Positions 15,989-25,828 are shown, numbered from the stretch's first letter. The stretch is 64,000 bases of DNA from Paenibacillus elgii NBRC 100335 (GCF_004000865.1 NZ_BIMB01000014.1:62001-126000), one strand, 5' to 3'. A program made the numbers and translations. Notes: generated by a model from the sequence alone, not told the origin.

Positions 15989-16942
15989 ATGAAGGTGCTT
16001 ATTACCGGGATTTCCGGCTTTGTCGGCAGCCATATGGCGGAGTATCTGCTCCAGGAGCATGAAGTCGTAGGGACGATCCGCCAGCGAAGCCGACTGGATC
16101 ACATTAAGCATTTAATGGATCTTCAATTGGTCGAATTGATCGAATGTGAGCTGCGCGATCCTTTTTCCGTCGAGGCCCTGATCGCCAGCGTGAAGCCCGA
16201 CCGGATCTTTCATCTGGCCGCCCAAAGCTTCGTGCCGACCTCCTGGAATTCTCCGGTGGACACGATCTACAACAACACCGCCAGCCAAATCAACATCATG
16301 GAAGCCGTCCGGCGGATCAAGCCCGACTGTAAAATCCAAATCGCCTGCTCCAGCGAGGAATACGGCCACGTCGAAGCCTACGAGGTGCCTATCAAGGAAA
16401 CGAACCCGCTTCGGCCGCTCAGCCCGTATGCCGTCAGCAAAGTGACGCAGGAGTTTTTGGGCTACCAATATTACAAAAGCTACGGTCTCCACACTGTCAT
16501 GACCCGGACCTTCAACCACACGGGACCGCGCCGGGGCGAAAACTTCGTCACCTCGAACTTCTCCAAGCAAATCGCCGATATCGAAAAAGGCAAGCAGCCC
16601 CCGGTGCTTTATGTCGGCAATCTGCAAGCCAAGCGGGACTTTACGGACGTCCGGGATGTCGTGCGCGCGTATTGGATGGCGCTGGAAAAAGGCTTACCCG
16701 GGGAAACATACAACATCGCTTCCGGCTCCTGCATTACGATCGAAGAGCTGCTTCAGAAGCTGCTTGCGCTTAGCAAGGCAAAAATCGAGGTCAAGGTCGA
16801 TCCGGCCCGTCTGCGCCCGTCGGATGTGGAAATATTGCTGGGGGATTATCGGAAATTCCATGAGACGACCGGCTGGAAGCCGGAAATTCCATTGGACCAG
16901 ACGCTCAGAGATCTTCTGAATTATTGGCGCTCTTTCCCGTAA
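15989..16942 (+). CDS. GDP-mannose 4,6-dehydratase / GDP-4-keto-6-deoxymannose reductase family (SDR)
   Basis: A 317-residue extended short-chain dehydrogenase. The Rossmann motif GISGFVGSHMAEYL is N-terminal and the active site is Tyr/Lys in YAVSK. The segment before it reads CSSEEYG rather than the STSELYG of classical GDP-mannose dehydratases, and GNLQAKRDFTDVRDVVRAYW follows. These features are closer to Rmd, the reductase that forms GDP-rhamnose in Aneurinibacillus. Automated annotation would probably call it GDP-mannose 4,6-dehydratase. With manC seven bases upstream it belongs to a GDP-6-deoxyhexose pathway, but no second enzyme of that pathway is next to it, so one protein may do both steps or the partner is elsewhere. 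Confidence 0.8.
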   Translation: MKVLITGISGFVGSHMAEYLLQEHEVVGTIRQRSRLDHIKHLMDLQLVELIECELRDPFSVEALIASVKPDRIFHLAAQSFVPTSWNSPVDTIYNNTASQINIMEAVRRIKPDCKIQIACSSEEYGHVEAYEVPIKETNPLRPLSPYAVSKVTQEFLGYQYYKSYGLHTVMTRTFNHTGPRRGENFVTSNFSKQIADIEKGKQPPVLYVGNLQAKRDFTDVRDVVRAYWMALEKGLPGETYNIASGSCITIEELLQKLLALSKAKIEVKVDPARLRPSDVEILLGDYRKFHETTGWKPEIPLDQTLRDLLNYWRSFP

Positions 16943-16983
16943 AACAGCAGGCTGCAGATCAATCAAGTCTGGAGATGAAAGAC

Positions 16984-18342
16984 ATGCGAAAGAAGAAAAC
17001 CCGGCGCGCATCGGTCCGTCGGAGCCCCAAGCGTGCCTTGTCCAAAGCCTCCAGGAGTCCGAAGCGCAAAAAGACGCCGCAAGCTGCCGGGAAACGGGGC
17101 CGGAGACGCCGCACAGGTCTTCGAAAGGACGCGAGCCGCAAGCGAAAAAAGCGGCGGTCCACGCTCCCGTCGTCCTTGCGTGCCCGCCGGCCTAAAGGGG
17201 CCAAGGCAGGTAACCCTCCCCCGACAGCCGCCCCGTCCGCCGCCGGGGTGAATTTGATCGGCTTAATCCGCGCCGAGACCGGCATCGGCGAATCCGGCAG
17301 GTTAGCGGCCCGGGCGCTACAGACGACGAGGATTCCATTCGGGATATTGAACTGCCCCGTATACGGGGATTACCGCAACGAGGATATGACGTGGGCGCAT
17401 AAAGAAATCCAGGGACCTGCCTATAACGTGAACATTTTTCACATCAACGGGAACACGATGAAGCATGTCGTCGAACACTTTGGCGCTTCCCTTTTGCACG
17501 GGCGCTACAATATCGGCTTCTGGCATTGGGAGCTGCCGGAGCTTCCCGATTTTTACGCCGAAGGCTTCCAATACCTGCAGGAGGTGTGGGCTCCCTCGGC
17601 GTATGTGGCGGCCAATATTGCCAAAAGGTCTCCCCTTCCCGTCATCCATATCCCGCACGGCATCGAGGTAGCTTACGATGCGGCGATGAACCGGACCTAC
17701 TTCGGCTTGCCGGACAATCGTTTTTTGTTCTGCTCCATGTATGACACGCAAAGCTTTCAGGAACGGAAAAATCCGCTTGCCGTCATTGAAGCGTTCAAGA
17801 CGGCTTTCGATAAGGACGATCCGTCGGCCGGTCTCGTCGTTAAAGTGAACAATGCGGGGATGATACCGGACGATATAGCCCTTCTGCATCGCGTAACTGC
17901 CGGCTTCCCCCAAATTATGATTATGGACCGTACGCTTGCGCGACATGAAGTGAATGCCCTGATCGCCTGCACCGACAGCTTCGTCTCGCTGCACCGCGCC
18001 GAAGGCTTCGGCCTCGGACTGGCGGAAGCCATGTATCTTGGCAAGCCGGTGATCGGCACGCACTGGTCGGGGAATACGGATTTCATGAATCCGGAAAACT
18101 CGTGCACGGTCGGGTATAAGCTCGTACAAGTAGGAACAGACCTCGGACCTTACGGCGCCCATCAAGTATGGGCCGATCCCGACATCGGCCAGGCAGCCGG
18201 ACATATGCGCAAGCTCGTCCGAGATGCCAAATGGCGAAGCCGAATCGCGGCTGCCGGGCAGGAGACGATCCGCAGCCGGTATTCGCCCTCTGCCGCAGGC
18301 CGCCTGATCGAGCAGCGTCTGGCCCAGCTCGGCTTGCTGTAA
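16984..18342 (+). CDS. Glycosyltransferase family 4 with long basic N-terminal tail
   Basis: A 452-residue protein. About the first 85 residues are a low-complexity tail extremely rich in arginine, lysine and serine (for example RRSPKRALSKASRSPKRKK). The rest is a GT-B glycosyltransferase: GLIRAETGIGESGRLAARAL at the start, FWHWELPELPDFY and PHGIEV mid-way, and SLHRAEGFGLGLAEAMYLGK as the nucleotide-sugar-binding EX7E region. The start at 16984 follows GGAG by nine bases; an ATG three codons upstream is possible. Similar basic tails occur on other transferases in this window (46.3-54.1 kb), suggesting docking to an acidic surface or retention in the forming spore coat. That role is inference. 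Confidence 0.85.
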   Translation: MRKKKTRRASVRRSPKRALSKASRSPKRKKTPQAAGKRGRRRRTGLRKDASRKRKKRRSTLPSSLRARRPKGAKAGNPPPTAAPSAAGVNLIGLIRAETGIGESGRLAARALQTTRIPFGILNCPVYGDYRNEDMTWAHKEIQGPAYNVNIFHINGNTMKHVVEHFGASLLHGRYNIGFWHWELPELPDFYAEGFQYLQEVWAPSAYVAANIAKRSPLPVIHIPHGIEVAYDAAMNRTYFGLPDNRFLFCSMYDTQSFQERKNPLAVIEAFKTAFDKDDPSAGLVVKVNNAGMIPDDIALLHRVTAGFPQIMIMDRTLARHEVNALIACTDSFVSLHRAEGFGLGLAEAMYLGKPVIGTHWSGNTDFMNPENSCTVGYKLVQVGTDLGPYGAHQVWADPDIGQAAGHMRKLVRDAKWRSRIAAAGQETIRSRYSPSAAGRLIEQRLAQLGLL

Positions 18343-18376
18343 CGGCAAGAAATTTATGGTAAGGGAGGTTTGTCGT

Positions 18377-20092
18377 ATGGACATTATCAACTTAAGATTG
18401 AGCAGCGCCCGCTTTACGGAAAAGCTGAAGCAGGCGCCGACGCTCCGCTTTATAGACATTTTGCGCAATCTGCTGCTGCTGGAAGGAGACGAGTTCGTCT
18501 GGGAACTGTACCGGCAGTTCTTTTTCCGGGAGGCTGATCCGGAAGGCTTTCAATCCCATATAAACGGGCTGAACGCCGGCGTGCCGAAAACCAGCTTCCT
18601 GCTCTATTTCCTGCAGAGCGCCGAAGCCGAACGTCTGTACAGCCCGTCCCAGTCGCCGGCGAAATATCCCCATACGACGTTCATCGGTAGTTTTCACCGG
18701 ATTAATCACGTGACCGATGTGGAATTCGTATATTACTTATATCAAGACTTGCTGCTGCGCCAGCCCGATCTGCCGGGACTTCACAGCCATATTCACCATC
18801 TCTCGCTCGGCTTGTCCCGGGTCCGGCTGCTCTGCAGCTTTATCGAATCCGGGGAATTTCAGGAAAAAATACATGCGGTACCTCCGTTAGCTGCGCCTCC
18901 GCTGCCCCATGCGCAGTCCTATAAGCATATCGGCATCTTTCTCGGGTATCAACCGAAGATTTATCTGGATGGGGAAGGCATCGGACGCTTTGTCGTCCGA
19001 TTGGCAGAAGGCTTGCTGCTGAACGCTCCGGACGTTATGATCCACGTCGCGACGACGGAGCATAATTTTGCGGAAGTGGAGAAATTGTTCCAAGCCTTCG
19101 CCTCGCTCTATCCGAACCGGCTGTTTATGCATCATTTTCCAAGCGTCCCTTGGTTGAACCAGCATCTCCCGGTGGACGTCTGGTGCGTGCCCTATGTAGG
19201 AATGGATCTGGCCTTGCAGCTTGAGCGTCCTGTCGTTTTATGCGTTCACGACCTCGTGTATACGCATTTTCGGGAGCTGTACGTCCGTAAGCATCCGGAA
19301 TTGGTTCAAGGCTTGGACAGGATCGTTCATGCCATGGCGGACAAAGCGGCCAAAGTCGTCTTTAACTCGCTGTACGTTCAAAATTATGAAGGCCTCAGCT
19401 ACTTGCAGCTCCCGCATCATAAAACGCAGGTGATCCGATTGGCAGCCCCCGTGGAGGAATACCGCAATCTGGGATTGCTGGACGAAGGGGCTTTTCGCAG
19501 CAAGTATCAATTGCACGGGGATTATCTCGTGTTCCCTTCCATCATTCGGGCGCATAAAAATCACGACCGGCTGCTGGAGGCTTTTCTGAATTACAGGCAA
19601 TCCCCCGAAGGCCGGGCTTCCAAGCTGAAGCTCGTTCTGACGGATCATTACCGCCACAGGCCGCTGGAACACGAAATCGCCGCGGTGCTGGGACGATGCC
19701 GGAACCATGAAGCCTTAAAAAGCATCGTTTACTTGTCGAGACTTCCGTCCCGCGACATGCCTTCGCTGTATAAGTATGCAGCGGGTACAATCGTTCCTAC
19801 GCTTTTCGAAGGAAGCTGCCCCTTCCCGATTCTCGAATCTTTGACCGTCGATACGCCAGTAGCGATCAGCCGGATCGAGGTGACCCGGGAAGTCGTCAAT
19901 GATATGAACGCATTCGTCACGTTCGATCCTTACTCGGTGCCCGAGATGACCGCCGCCATCGCGCGGCTTTACCAGAATCGCCATTCCTTGGCCGCCCAAG
20001 AGAAAGCCGCCATCCGGGGAACGCTGCAGCGTACGTGGTCCGACGTGGCGCAAGAATATTACCGGCTATTTCAAAGCCTCATTCACCGGTGA
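18377..20092 (+). CDS. DUF4214-glycosyltransferase fusion
   Basis: A 571-residue protein. The N-terminal 170 residues hold two DUF4214-like repeats (ELYRQFFFREADPEGFQSHI and YLYQDLLLRQPDLPGLHSHI), a module often found fused to or next to surface-glycan enzymes. From about residue 185 a GT4-type glycosyltransferase follows (GIFLGYQPKIYLDGEGIGRF, FPSIIRAHKNHDRLLEAFL, TLFEGSCPFPILESLTVDTP). GGGAGG stands eight bases before the ATG at 18377. It is the fourth gene in the plus-strand polysaccharide run, 34 bases after the previous one. Donor and acceptor are unknown. Confidence 0.83.
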   Translation: MDIINLRLSSARFTEKLKQAPTLRFIDILRNLLLLEGDEFVWELYRQFFFREADPEGFQSHINGLNAGVPKTSFLLYFLQSAEAERLYSPSQSPAKYPHTTFIGSFHRINHVTDVEFVYYLYQDLLLRQPDLPGLHSHIHHLSLGLSRVRLLCSFIESGEFQEKIHAVPPLAAPPLPHAQSYKHIGIFLGYQPKIYLDGEGIGRFVVRLAEGLLLNAPDVMIHVATTEHNFAEVEKLFQAFASLYPNRLFMHHFPSVPWLNQHLPVDVWCVPYVGMDLALQLERPVVLCVHDLVYTHFRELYVRKHPELVQGLDRIVHAMADKAAKVVFNSLYVQNYEGLSYLQLPHHKTQVIRLAAPVEEYRNLGLLDEGAFRSKYQLHGDYLVFPSIIRAHKNHDRLLEAFLNYRQSPEGRASKLKLVLTDHYRHRPLEHEIAAVLGRCRNHEALKSIVYLSRLPSRDMPSLYKYAAGTIVPTLFEGSCPFPILESLTVDTPVAISRIEVTREVVNDMNAFVTFDPYSVPEMTAAIARLYQNRHSLAAQEKAAIRGTLQRTWSDVAQEYYRLFQSLIHR

Positions 20093-20119
20093 CCGGGATC
20101 GCAAGGAGGTAGATTCCGT

Positions 20120-20758
20120 ATGACGGGGGTACGGAAAGTGGTCGTTATCGGCGCGGGAGGGCATGCCAAAGTCGTTATCGATATTCTGAAGTCCGATCCT
20201 ACCGTATGCCTTGCAGGCTGCACAACGAAAGCGCCGGGTTCCGAAGTGTCGGGCATTCCTATCCTTGGCGACGATTCCGTGCTTCCACGCCTGTATAAAG
20301 AGGGCGTCCGGCACGCTTTTGTCGCCATCGGAGACAACTGGCTGCGCGAGAAGCTGTGCCGGCAGACGGCCGAGGCCGGCTTCGAGCTCGTCAATGCCAT
20401 TAGCCCGCGAGCCTTTATTGCGGAATCGGCGACACTCGGAAGCGGGATTGCCGTGATGGCCGGCGCCGTGATTCACGCCGAAGCGCATATCGGCGACTAC
20501 GCCGTCATCAATACGAACGCATCGGTCGATCACGAATGCCGGATCGGCACCGCATGCCATATCGCGCCGGGATCAACCTTGTCCGGGAACGTGACGGTCG
20601 GAAGGGGCACCTTGCTCGGCACGGGAACGAAGGTGATCGACGGCATCCGGATCGGAGAATGGTCCGTCGTCGGAGCCGGAGCGACCGTTGTCCGCGACAT
20701 TCCGGACGATTGCACGGCCGTCGGCGTTCCGGCGCGGGTCATAAAGCGAAGGCAATAG
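20120..20758 (+). CDS. NeuD/PglD-family sugar O- or N-acyltransferase
   Basis: A 212-residue acetyltransferase of the left-handed beta-helix class. The N-terminal Rossmann-like half begins VVVIGAGGHAKVVIDIL and the C-terminal half carries hexapeptide repeats (IAESATLGSGIAVMAGAVIH, ending VGAGATVVRDIPDDCTAVGV). The catalytic-type histidine lies in NASVDHECRIG. Such enzymes acetylate nucleotide-linked amino sugars or surface sugars. It is the last gene of the manC operon, preceded by AAGGAGG and followed by a terminator. A perosamine-synthase-like aminotransferase that could produce an amino sugar for it lies at 41 kb on the opposite strand. Confidence 0.87.
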   Translation: MTGVRKVVVIGAGGHAKVVIDILKSDPTVCLAGCTTKAPGSEVSGIPILGDDSVLPRLYKEGVRHAFVAIGDNWLREKLCRQTAEAGFELVNAISPRAFIAESATLGSGIAVMAGAVIHAEAHIGDYAVINTNASVDHECRIGTACHIAPGSTLSGNVTVGRGTLLGTGTKVIDGIRIGEWSVVGAGATVVRDIPDDCTAVGVPARVIKRRQ

Positions 20759-20799
20759 ACTTCGTTGGCGGGCGCTTGGCACAGGCTGTTAATCAATAA

Positions 20800-20840
20800 A
20801 AGACGCTTCCCCCGCTAATCGGGATGGAAGCGCCTTTTTG
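20800..20840 (+). terminator. Bidirectional rho-independent terminator
   Basis: ACGCTTCC and GGAAGCGC form a stem followed by CTTTTTG on the plus strand; the minus strand also has a short T-run. It separates the convergent acetyltransferase and arsB genes. Confidence 0.85.
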
Positions 20841-20889
20841 TGCTATTCTGTTCGATCCGGCTTTTAACGGAATCGCGAATGAATCCGAA

Positions 20890-22302
20890 TTAAACGCCTT
20901 GTTGTCTGCCTTTGCTCAGCTTGCTCCCCAACACCACTTTCACGATCATCGCTATAGCAACCAGTACCACGGTAATCGTTATCGTAGAAATCCATACGTT
21001 CGCGTGGCTAACTTGCAGCAGATAAAGCCATAAATAAAGACTTGAGAGAGTAATAAACAAGGTAGGAACGGTTAAAATTAGGCCGATTTTAAAATAATAG
21101 CCCCAGCCGATTTTCATGTTTTTCGCAGATAATACATGCAGCCACAGCAGAGTGGCCAACGAGCCGATCGGAGTGATTTTGGGTCCCAAATCGGAACCGA
21201 TCACGTTAGCATAAATTAATGCCTCGCGAATGAAGCCCTGTGTTTCCGTCCCCTTAATGGCCAGCGCGTCGATCATGACCGTCGGCAAGTTGTTCATAAT
21301 CGACGATAGGATAGCCGCGATGAACCCTGTCCCTACGGTAGCCGCGAACAATCCGTTGTCTGCGACGGCTTGGATGACGCTGCCCAACGCATCGGTTAGT
21401 CCGGCATTTCGCAATCCATAAACAACCACATACATGCCGATGGAGAAGACGACAATCGACCAGGGAGCCTCTTTAACAAGCTTCCAGGTATGAACAGCCG
21501 GGCTTTTTCTCGCGGCTGCAAGAAAAGCGATAGCGGCGATGCCCGCAATAGCCGATACGGGAACGGAGCACAACCCGCTTACGAAATAAGCGATAAGCAG
21601 CGCCAGCAAAATAACCCAAGACCATCGAAACAGCCTCATATCCTTAATGGCTTCGCTTGGCCTTTTGAGCCGGGCGGCTTGGTAATTCCTTGGGATACTT
21701 TTGCGAAAATACAGGTACAGTACAAGAAGACTCGCCAGAATGGAAAAGAAATTAGGAACGAGCATACGGCCTGCATATTCCGCAAAGCCGATGCCGAAAT
21801 AATCGGCAGATACGATATTGACCAGGTTGCTCACGACCAATGGCAAGGAAGCCGTATCGGCAATGAATCCGCTCGCCATAATAAACGGCAAAACCATTTT
21901 GTCCTCAATCCGAAGCGCCCGGACCATAGCGAGCACAATCGGCGTCATGATCAAGGCTGCGCCATCATTGGCAAACAAGGCAGCAACCGCCGATCCAAGC
22001 AAAATGATGCTTATAAATAGGAGCATGCCGTTGCCTCGTGCAAGGCGCGCCATATGTAACGCCGCCCACTCAAAAAAGCCGACTTCATCGAGCACCAATG
22101 AAATTAAAATAATGGCTACAAATGTCAAGGTGGCATTCCATACGATGCCGGTTACGGCGGCAACATCCGTGAAGCTCACCACGCCGAACATTAAAGCAAG
22201 GACAGCTCCCGCACTTGCCGACCAGCCGATACTCAACCCCTTGGGCTGCCAGATAACAAACGTTAGAGTAACCAAAAAGATAAGAAACGCAGTGACAGCC
22301 AT
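20890..22302 (-). CDS. arsB: Arsenite/antimonite efflux pump ArsB
   Basis: A 470-residue membrane protein of the ArsB/NhaD ion-transporter family with about eleven to twelve hydrophobic helices. Family stretches include [19 protein letters not shown] and [17 protein letters not shown], which carry the conserved anion-pathway residues. It is about 40 residues longer than common ArsB proteins: an extra hydrophobic helix and a basic tail ([11 protein letters not shown]) follow the usual end. I start it at the ATG at 22302, preceded by GGAGGAG, rather than four codons earlier. It begins 13 bases after arsR, so the pair forms an arsenic-inducible operon. Confidence 0.9.
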   Translation of the reverse strand: MAVTAFLIFLVTLTFVIWQPKGLSIGWSASAGAVLALMFGVVSFTDVAAVTGIVWNATLTFVAIILISLVLDEVGFFEWAALHMARLARGNGMLLFISIILLGSAVAALFANDGAALIMTPIVLAMVRALRIEDKMVLPFIMASGFIADTASLPLVVSNLVNIVSADYFGIGFAEYAGRMLVPNFFSILASLLVLYLYFRKSIPRNYQAARLKRPSEAIKDMRLFRWSWVILLALLIAYFVSGLCSVPVSAIAGIAAIAFLAAARKSPAVHTWKLVKEAPWSIVVFSIGMYVVVYGLRNAGLTDALGSVIQAVADNGLFAATVGTGFIAAILSSIMNNLPTVMIDALAIKGTETQGFIREALIYANVIGSDLGPKITPIGSLATLLWLHVLSAKNMKIGWGYYFKIGLILTVPTLFITLSSLYLWLYLLQVSHANVWISTITITVVLVAIAMIVKVVLGSKLSKGRQQGV

Positions 22303-22315
22303 AAACTCCTCCATC

Positions 22316-22627
22316 CTATTCGCAAACGTTTTTGATCTGCCCGATTTTTTCTTTAAACGAAGGAACGGAGTCCAAAGCCACTTGAAGATAGGGCTTGTGT
22401 TCGAGGTTTAAGGAATAATAAATCCAGTGCCCTTTGCGCGTTTCGTATACAAGCCCGGCAGCTCTTAATTTGCGCAAATGCTGGCTTGCATTGGGCTGCG
22501 ACGTCCCCAACAGCTCCACGAGGTCGCAAACGCACAGGGCCCGCTCTTTCAATAAAGCAAGAATCGTTAGACGTGTCTTGTCGCCAAGCAGCTTGAAGCT
22601 ATCGGCCATTTCATTGATTTGTTCCAT
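22316..22627 (-). CDS. arsR: ArsR/SmtB-family arsenic-responsive repressor
   Basis: A 103-residue winged-helix repressor. The metalloid-binding motif CVCDL lies at the start of the recognition region, where arsenite binding by the cysteines releases the protein from DNA. The helix-turn-helix [20 protein letters not shown] and the wing [13 protein letters not shown] are intact. It is co-transcribed with arsB and has a 24-base perfect palindrome upstream that is the likely operator. Confidence 0.94.
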   Translation of the reverse strand: MEQINEMADSFKLLGDKTRLTILALLKERALCVCDLVELLGTSQPNASQHLRKLRAAGLVYETRKGHWIYYSLNLEHKPYLQVALDSVPSFKEKIGQIKNVCE

Positions 22628-22687
22628 AGAACCCCTCTATCGCTCCGGATTCATAGAAATTACAAAAATAAATATATACCAACTCAA

Positions 22688-22711
22688 TTATATAATCAAT
22701 TGATTATATAA
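22688..22711 (-). promoter_or_regulatory. ArsR operator candidate, perfect 24-bp palindrome
   Basis: A perfect inverted repeat with half-site TTATATAATCAA and its complement, centred between 22699 and 22700, 61 bases upstream of the arsR start. ATCAA/TTGAT half-sites are typical of ArsR/SmtB repressors. Confidence 0.8.
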
Positions 22712-22743
22712 GGAAAAAATGTAAACATCCTATAGACATGGTA

Positions 22744-22776
22744 AAGCCCCTCTACTAATGAATAATAGAGAGGCCC
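22744..22776 (-). terminator. Hairpin after the phosphonate/ATP-grasp operon
   Basis: GCCTCTCTA and TAGAGGGGC (minus strand) form a stem with a short loop and a weak TTTA tail. It lies about 30 bases after the last gene of the operon. Confidence 0.5.
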
Positions 22777-22806
22777 GCGGTTCACTGCTTATTAGATCTG
22801 CACAGA

Positions 22807-23538
22807 TTATTTATATGCCGCAATTCGCCGATACATGGCTCTATCTTTCAGTTTAAGAAAATGGGACATGGACGGAAACAGGTTGGCTTCAATGATCCAC
22901 GGATGGCCTTTCAGATCAAATCCGACATCCAATCCGTAAATTCGATGGTGTGGAAATAGAACACTTAATCTTCTGGCCGCTCTTAAAGAAACTCGATCCA
23001 TCTTCCACTGCAATCTTTGCGAAGAAAGATGCTTAATTGTCGAACTTTGAATAGCCGTCTTCACTGGAAGCAGCCTTCCTTTGCTTCTCTCATTATTCGA
23101 GACGATATAGCCCCTGCCTGCGACTTTGGTAATCTTTGCCGTTACTTTCCATTTACTAGAGTACCCTTTCCGCTGTATGATGACCCGCATATCAAAAGGA
23201 CAACCGGCTATGGTCGGGCGGGCAATTCTGCGTTGAATCATATAACGGGTGTTCCCGATTCTTCTTTGGATATATTTGTAAGTGTTTTCTTTCCCCTGTA
23301 GCTTGATTTTGATATTCTCAAAGTGCAAAGCATACGTATGGCCGCCTAACGAAGATACTTGAATGACGCCCCGTCCCCGGCTGCCTCTTACCGGTTTCAA
23401 AATGACGTGCTGATATTTGGAAATAAGATTCCAAAGAGCAGATCTCGACATCATTCTCGTTTCCGGCACGTAGGGGTCCAACCGTTTGTATTTTTTCAAG
23501 AACCAATATTTCAGCCACTTATCTTTTGTCGCCGACAT
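22807..23538 (-). CDS. YheC/YheD family ATP-grasp protein, short form
   Basis: A 243-residue ATP-grasp protein, about 100 residues shorter than typical YheC/D members because it lacks their N-terminal domain. Visible motifs are VPETRMMSRSALWNL, the ATP-binding lysine and glycine loop ILKPVRGSRGRGVIQV, and the metal-binding HPWIIEANLFPSMS at the C-terminus. It begins inside the last 20 bases of the 2-aminoethylphosphonate transaminase gene, with GGAGGAGG upstream, so translation is coupled to that enzyme. This suggests that it acts on the aminophosphonate or on its product, for example by ligating it to a carboxylate. That is inference; the family also contains spore-coat proteins of unknown chemistry. 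Confidence 0.82.
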   Translation of the reverse strand: MSATKDKWLKYWFLKKYKRLDPYVPETRMMSRSALWNLISKYQHVILKPVRGSRGRGVIQVSSLGGHTYALHFENIKIKLQGKENTYKYIQRRIGNTRYMIQRRIARPTIAGCPFDMRVIIQRKGYSSKWKVTAKITKVAGRGYIVSNNERSKGRLLPVKTAIQSSTIKHLSSQRLQWKMDRVSLRAARRLSVLFPHHRIYGLDVGFDLKGHPWIIEANLFPSMSHFLKLKDRAMYRRIAAYK

Positions 23539-24670
23539 CGCCCGTCTCCTCCTCCCGTTTTACAAAACCGATGCTTTGGAGATAGTGCTCAAGCCGTTCC
23601 AGGAACGTTTCGATATCTTGATAAGCAATATCCCCCATCGTTGCGATTCTGAAAGTATTCAATCGATCAAGTTTACCAGGGTAAATGGTAATCCCTTCGC
23701 TGTAAAAATAATCGTGCATCTCTTGAAAATGAAAGGCGGCGCAATCCGGTTCGAGGATGGAAGTGACGATTTTGCCGTGATATTGGTCGGGGACGAGGTA
23801 AGTTAAACCTAGCCGGGTGATGCCGTGAATGAGCGTGGTCCACGAATTCACATACCGTTCGTAGCGTTCCTGCACGCCTTCCTGCTTTAATTCCTCAATC
23901 GCTTGTTTCAGAGCGTAAAGGGTCTGTACAGGCGGCGTAAACCGCATCTGCCGGTGGTCGGAAAAATACTTATACTGCGCATAAAGATTCAAATAATAAT
24001 TTCTCGGCTTCTTGTGCTTCAGGCTCTCCAATTTGTTTTTTTCCGCTACGACAAAAGAAACTCCCGCCATGCCCTGAAGATTTTTATTGGAGCTTGCGGC
24101 CAAATAACGGACATTCATTTCCATCATCTGAATTGGAACAGCGGCAAAAGAACTCATGGCATCCACGATCATGTCGATTCGATACCGGCTGCACAATTCG
24201 CCAATCGCCTTAATGTCGTTAAGCAGACCGGTGGTCGTCTCGTGATGCACGACGGCGAGATGCGAGATCGCGCGGCCGGAGGCTTGTATGAACCCTTCCA
24301 GAGCAGCCAAATTAATCGCATCATCGGAAGGGCTTTTAAATTCCAGATAATGGAGTCCATAGGCTTCCGCAATCTCACATATCCGTTTCCCATACGCCCC
24401 GTTATTGATGACCACGACTACATCTTGTTCCGCCAGGACCGAGCTGATCATGGATTCAACCGCCGCCGTGCCGGAGCCGCCGAACAACACCGTCGTATAA
24501 TGATCCGGATCGCCGACCAATCGGGTCAGCTCTGCGGAGATATAGGCCATCAAATCGCCGAATTCCGGTTCGCGGGGACAAATATCCGGCACCACCTGCG
24601 AGAGCTTCACGCTATCGCTTGTTGTCGCTGGCCCGGGATTAAGCAAGATATTCCTCTTCACAGCCTGCAT
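23519..24670 (-). CDS. phnW: 2-aminoethylphosphonate transaminase
   Basis: A 383-residue class-V PLP aminotransferase. The N-terminal ILLNPGPATTSDSVK, VLFGGSGTAAVES, HHETTTGLLNDI and the PLP lysine in SSNKNLQGMAGVSF are typical of PhnW and its relatives. In degradation such enzymes convert 2-aminoethylphosphonate and pyruvate to phosphonoacetaldehyde and alanine. Here it follows PEP mutase and phosphonopyruvate decarboxylase, so it should run in the opposite direction and form 2-aminoethylphosphonate. The reading frame begins 15 bases after the decarboxylase gene and overlaps the ATP-grasp gene downstream. Confidence 0.92.
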   Translation of the reverse strand: MQAVKRNILLNPGPATTSDSVKLSQVVPDICPREPEFGDLMAYISAELTRLVGDPDHYTTVLFGGSGTAAVESMISSVLAEQDVVVVINNGAYGKRICEIAEAYGLHYLEFKSPSDDAINLAALEGFIQASGRAISHLAVVHHETTTGLLNDIKAIGELCSRYRIDMIVDAMSSFAAVPIQMMEMNVRYLAASSNKNLQGMAGVSFVVAEKNKLESLKHKKPRNYYLNLYAQYKYFSDHRQMRFTPPVQTLYALKQAIEELKQEGVQERYERYVNSWTTLIHGITRLGLTYLVPDQYHGKIVTSILEPDCAAFHFQEMHDYFYSEGITIYPGKLDRLNTFRIATMGDIAYQDIETFLERLEHYLQSIGFVKREEETGDVGDKR

Positions 24671-24685
24671 AGCCTTCCCTCTTCC

Positions 24686-25828
24686 CTACTGTCCGATAGC
24701 CTTTTTCAAAAACCGCTGCAGCCGTTCTTTTACTTCGTAAGGCTTCATTTGCGGACGTCCAAGCTGTTCCTTGGAGTTTTTAGATATTTTCATATATAGA
24801 AAAGTCAGTCCTTTAGTTTGTTTCCATTCTCTCAGTGCAGTTTCCAGTTCTTCCAAGCTATGAATATATAGCGACTTCATGTAGCCGCAGGAAGCGGCAA
24901 TCGTGACGAAATCGCTGTTATGGGATACCGTGCTTTGTCCTCCTGTCGATTCATGCGCGTTGTTGTCGAGCAGAATATGAATCATATTGGGCGGGTGGTA
25001 ATAACCGTTCGTAGCCAAGCTTCCCATCCGCATAAGCAAGGAACCGTCTCCGTCAATCACCACAATATCTATGCCGCTTTGGGTCAATGCCATCCCAAGT
25101 CCAAAAGAACCAATGCAGCCCATGGAGCCTACCATATACAGGTTATGATCGGCATCTTCGATTTCGTATAATTCCCGCCCGGTTTTGCCGGTTGTGGCAA
25201 GCTGTACGGTCTTGCTATCCTTCAATGCATTGATGACGGTCAAAGCTTCATAACGCGTCGGCATCTGAAGCTCCGCATGACGGTGCGTTATGAGTTGATT
25301 CCCATGGATCGACGATTGTTGTTTTCGCAGCACCTCTACCTCGAACGTCCCTTTTCGAACGACAAAGAAAAAGGAGCGGTTGTTTGCGATATGCTCGTCA
25401 GCCTGTACCAGTTGACGCTTGGCCTCTTCCAAATCGTTGGATAAATACTGCCACTCCACTTGCATCAAATCCAGTAGCCCGGTTGTGATTCTGCCCATCA
25501 GTTCATGCTGAGGCTCATCGGGAATACCCGGCTCCCCGCGAAGACTGACAAATCCAAGCAGCGGAATCCGGAACGGATAGGTAAGGGAGGTCAATGGGGA
25601 TACGGCATTGGTCAGACCCGAATTTTGCATGAGCACAACCGACTTCTTTCCCCCCACATAGGCACCGGATGCAATGGCGACCGCATCCCCTTCATTCGCT
25701 GCTGCAACGTATTCGCATTCGTTGATGGCATAATTGATTAAATTTTTCAGAAAAGAGCACGGAACACCGCTGAACAGCTGAAATCCCAGGTTTTTCATTT
25801 CCTTTCCAAATAACCTCGTGTTGATCAT
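24686..25828 (-). CDS. aepY: Phosphonopyruvate decarboxylase
   Basis: A 380-residue thiamine-diphosphate enzyme converting phosphonopyruvate to phosphonoacetaldehyde and CO2, the step that makes phosphonate formation irreversible. The N-terminal [17 protein letters not shown] and [21 protein letters not shown] with the TPP-activating glutamate, and the C-terminal [20 protein letters not shown] with the Mg-binding GDG, are diagnostic. Its ATG overlaps the stop of PEP mutase (ATGA). It is closely related to sulfopyruvate decarboxylases, but the PEP mutase neighbour settles the substrate. Confidence 0.94.
   Translation of the reverse strand: MINTRLFGKEMKNLGFQLFSGVPCSFLKNLINYAINECEYVAAANEGDAVAIASGAYVGGKKSVVLMQNSGLTNAVSPLTSLTYPFRIPLLGFVSLRGEPGIPDEPQHELMGRITTGLLDLMQVEWQYLSNDLEEAKRQLVQADEHIANNRSFFFVVRKGTFEVEVLRKQQSSIHGNQLITHRHAELQMPTRYEALTVINALKDSKTVQLATTGKTGRELYEIEDADHNLYMVGSMGCIGSFGLGMALTQSGIDIVVIDGDGSLLMRMGSLATNGYYHPPNMIHILLDNNAHESTGGQSTVSHNSDFVTIAASCGYMKSLYIHSLEELETALREWKQTKGLTFLYMKISKNSKEQLGRPQMKPYEVKERLQRFLKKAIGQ

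Noticed and set aside
17317..18468. 383-codon minus-strand frame
   Set aside because: Antisense to a clear GT4 glycosyltransferase and extends into the next gene; no start signal.
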